The notes under the pieces were generated by a model. That model was not told where the DNA came from, made no database searches, and saw only the letters and a list, made by a program, of their open reading frames with translations. Of a DNA stretch of 64,000 nucleotides, positions 62,419-64,000 are shown piece by piece. Origin of the DNA: an uncultured Paracoccaceae bacterium (lineage in GTDB: Bacteria; Pseudomonadota; Alphaproteobacteria; Rhodobacterales; Rhodobacteraceae). Position 1 is the first letter of the stretch, and each line of letters opens with the position of its first letter. The position numbers and the translations under genes are program-made. The DNA is taken from NCBI GenBank assembly GCA_947501355.1, contig CANMVA010000001.1, positions 2,503,492-2,567,491 on the forward strand, written 5' to 3'.

Positions 62419-63209
62419 TGCGCCGTTTCACGATCCTCGGCTGCGGCTCCTCCGGCGGCGTCCCGCGTCTGGGTGGCAATTGGGGCGAGTGTGATCCCAC
62501 GAACCCGAAAAACCGCCGTCGCCGCTGTTCGATGCTGATTGAGCAGGACGGCCCCGAGGGCACGACCCGCATCCTGATCGACACCTCCCCCGATATGCGC
62601 AGCCAGCTTCTGGATGCGGGCGTGGGAGAGCTGGACGCCGTCGTCTACACCCATTCCCACGCCGATCACGTCCACGGTCTCGATGACATCCGCATGATTG
62701 TCTACAATATGCGCACGCGGCTTAATGTCTGGGCCGATGAGGCCACGCAGAAGGACCTCTACGCGCGCTTTGGCTATGCATTCATCCAGCCAGAAGGCTC
62801 CAACTATCCGCCGATCTGCGAGATGAATACAATCGACGGCGACGTCACCATCACAGGCGCCGGTGGCCCGGTCACGCTGACCCCGTTCTACGCCAATCAC
62901 GGCATGATGGACGCCCTCGGCTTCCGCATCGGAGACCTTGCCTATCTGCCGGATGTCGCTGATCTTTTCCCCAACGCATGGGAGAAGCTCAAGGACCTCG
63001 ACACGCTCATCATCGACGCGCTGCGGCGCACCCCGCATCCGACCCATCTGCATCTTGAAAAAACGATGGAGTATATCGACCGGATCGCGCCGAAAAACGC
63101 CGTGCTGACCAATATGCATATCGACCTCGACTACGCGACACTCGACGCGGAAACGCCCGATCATGTCACACCGGCCTATGATATGATGACCCTCACGCAG
63201 CCGCTCTGA
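62418..63209 (+). CDS. MBL-fold metallo-hydrolase (PhnP/RNase Z-like family)
   Basis: 263 residues with the zinc motif THSHADHVHG (H-x-H-x-D-H) and later ligands in ANHG and NMHIDLDY. It belongs to the family that includes PhnP. Since it stands beside tatD in many alphaproteobacteria, it is likely a housekeeping gene and not part of the phosphonate locus, although PhnP-like activity cannot be excluded. Confidence 0.88.
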   Translation: MRRFTILGCGSSGGVPRLGGNWGECDPTNPKNRRRRCSMLIEQDGPEGTTRILIDTSPDMRSQLLDAGVGELDAVVYTHSHADHVHGLDDIRMIVYNMRTRLNVWADEATQKDLYARFGYAFIQPEGSNYPPICEMNTIDGDVTITGAGGPVTLTPFYANHGMMDALGFRIGDLAYLPDVADLFPNAWEKLKDLDTLIIDALRRTPHPTHLHLEKTMEYIDRIAPKNAVLTNMHIDLDYATLDAETPDHVTPAYDMMTLTQPL

Positions 63210-64000
63210 TGCAAGCGCTGCTGCAGGTCATCCTTCCCGTTTTCCTGCTGATCGGCGCGGGCTATCTTGCTGTCTGGCGCGAGTATTTCTCTCAGGCCCA
63301 TGTGGAGGGTCTGATGAAATTCACGCAGAATTTCGCGATCCCCTGCCTGCTGTTCGCGGCCATCTCGACCCTCGATCTGGGTCAGGAGTTTGACTGGCGG
63401 CTCCTGCTGTCGTTCTACACCGGCGCGACGCTCAGCTTCTGCGCGGGCATCTTTGGCGCGCGCCTCATCTTCAAGCGCCCTTGGACGGATTGCGTGGCCA
63501 TCGGCTTTTGCTGCCTTTTCTCGAACTCTGTCCTGCTCGGCCTGCCGATCACCGAGCGCGCCTACGGGGTCGATGCGCTGGCCGGGAACTACGCGATCAT
63601 CGCGATCCATTCGCCCTTTGCTTACGGCCTCGGCATCACCGTGATGGAGATCGTGAAGGCCGACAAGACCGGGGCCGCGTTGGTGCCGCAAGTGCTCAAG
63701 GCGATGTTCCGCAACGCGCTGATCCTTGGCATCGGACTGGGTTTCGCGGTCAATCTTTCCGGCGTGACCCTGCCCATGGTCGTCACCGATGCGGTCAACC
63801 TGATGGCCCGCGCCGCGCTTCCCGCTGCCCTTTTTGGCCTTGGCGGCGTGCTGGTGCAATATCGCCCCGAAGGCGATCTGCGCACCATCGGCTTTGTGAT
63901 CTGCGCATCGCTGATGCTGCATCCCGCGATCACATGGGCCGTCGGAACCACCCTCGATCTGGACCGCGACGCATTCCGCTCCGCCGTGCTGACCGCGGCC
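63209..64000 (+). CDS. AEC-family (auxin efflux carrier type) transporter, cut by the window end
   Basis: The ATG at 63209 overlaps the previous stop, and the frame is open to the end of the window (264 codons). Hydrophobic helices follow one another, with FAIPCLLFAAI near the start and LFSNSVLLGLPI, typical of the AEC family. Substrates of such bacterial carriers are mostly unknown (malonate and malate have been shown for some). The C-terminal part is outside the window. Confidence 0.88.
   Translation, partial: MQALLQVILPVFLLIGAGYLAVWREYFSQAHVEGLMKFTQNFAIPCLLFAAISTLDLGQEFDWRLLLSFYTGATLSFCAGIFGARLIFKRPWTDCVAIGFCCLFSNSVLLGLPITERAYGVDALAGNYAIIAIHSPFAYGLGITVMEIVKADKTGAALVPQVLKAMFRNALILGIGLGFAVNLSGVTLPMVVTDAVNLMARAALPAALFGLGGVLVQYRPEGDLRTIGFVICASLMLHPAITWAVGTTLDLDRDAFRSAVLTAA

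Noticed and set aside
62418-63209. MBL hydrolase as the missing PhnP of the phosphonate locus
   Set aside because: It lies in the conserved tmk-holB-tatD core operon, away from the phn genes, and DUF1045 already provides a candidate for this step.
1-64000. CRISPR array or intact insertion sequence
   Set aside because: No regularly spaced repeats and no intact transposase frame or terminal inverted repeats were seen.

Overview
The window comes from an alphaproteobacterium, most likely a marine Rhodobacteraceae (Roseobacter-type) member. The evidence is the moderately high GC, the gene families, and the core order SPOR protein - D-Ala-D-Ala carboxypeptidase - tmk - holB - tatD - MBL hydrolase - AEC transporter at the right end. 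This placement is inferred from family resemblance; no search was run.

Left part (1-19.2 kb). A truncated RND efflux permease and an alpha/beta hydrolase are followed by a minus-strand V/A-type ATPase operon with transcription order B-D-I-K-E-DUF2764-A, ending in a DUF3141 PHA-synthase-like protein. A decayed carbamate kinase lies upstream of the operon. Then, on the plus strand, come an AraC-type regulator, a class I PHA-synthase-like protein, a FabI-like enoyl reductase and a MaoC-phosphate acyltransferase fusion. No acetate kinase gene is visible beside them.

Central part (20.2-56.3 kb). This is an almost unbroken phosphonate super-locus. Cluster 1 is phnF1-G-H-I-J-K-L-M1, then phnC1-D1-E-E with a frameshifted hexapeptide acyltransferase, a GNAT, an AbrB-type membrane protein and a NUDIX hydrolase. 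A small unit, phnM2 plus a P-loop kinase-like gene, follows with its own Pho box. Two similar small secreted proteins separate this from cluster 2: phnC2-D2-E-E, a 38-codon dehydrogenase remnant, a hexapeptide acyltransferase, then phnF2 (opposite strand) and phnG2-H2-I2-J2-histidine phosphatase-K2-L2-N, DUF1045 and phnM3. Cluster 2 encodes a complete canonical C-P lyase pathway. Cluster 3 (minus strand) is phnD3-C3-E3-methyltransferase-phnM4-MFS-TIM barrel-small membrane protein.

The most notable result is that PhnJ of cluster 1 has lost three of the four cysteines that hold the iron-sulfur cluster and carry the catalytic thiyl, while its operon partners look intact. A 16-bp palindrome is present in front of phnF1, phnC1 and phnD3 (15 of 16 bases conserved in the last). 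It ties cluster 1 and the otherwise separate cluster 3 into one predicted PhnF1 regulon. Pho-box-like repeats precede phnF1, phnM2, phnC2 and phnD3, which suggests control by phosphate starvation. Together these point to an undescribed phosphonate (or other organophosphorus) pathway running beside a normal C-P lyase.

Right part (56.3-64 kb). Broken tyrosine-recombinase pieces start 33 bases past the 3' end of a tRNA-Ser(UGA), in the position typical of an integrated island. The phosphonate locus is therefore plausibly an old genomic island whose right edge is this tRNA. The remaining genes are core housekeeping genes.
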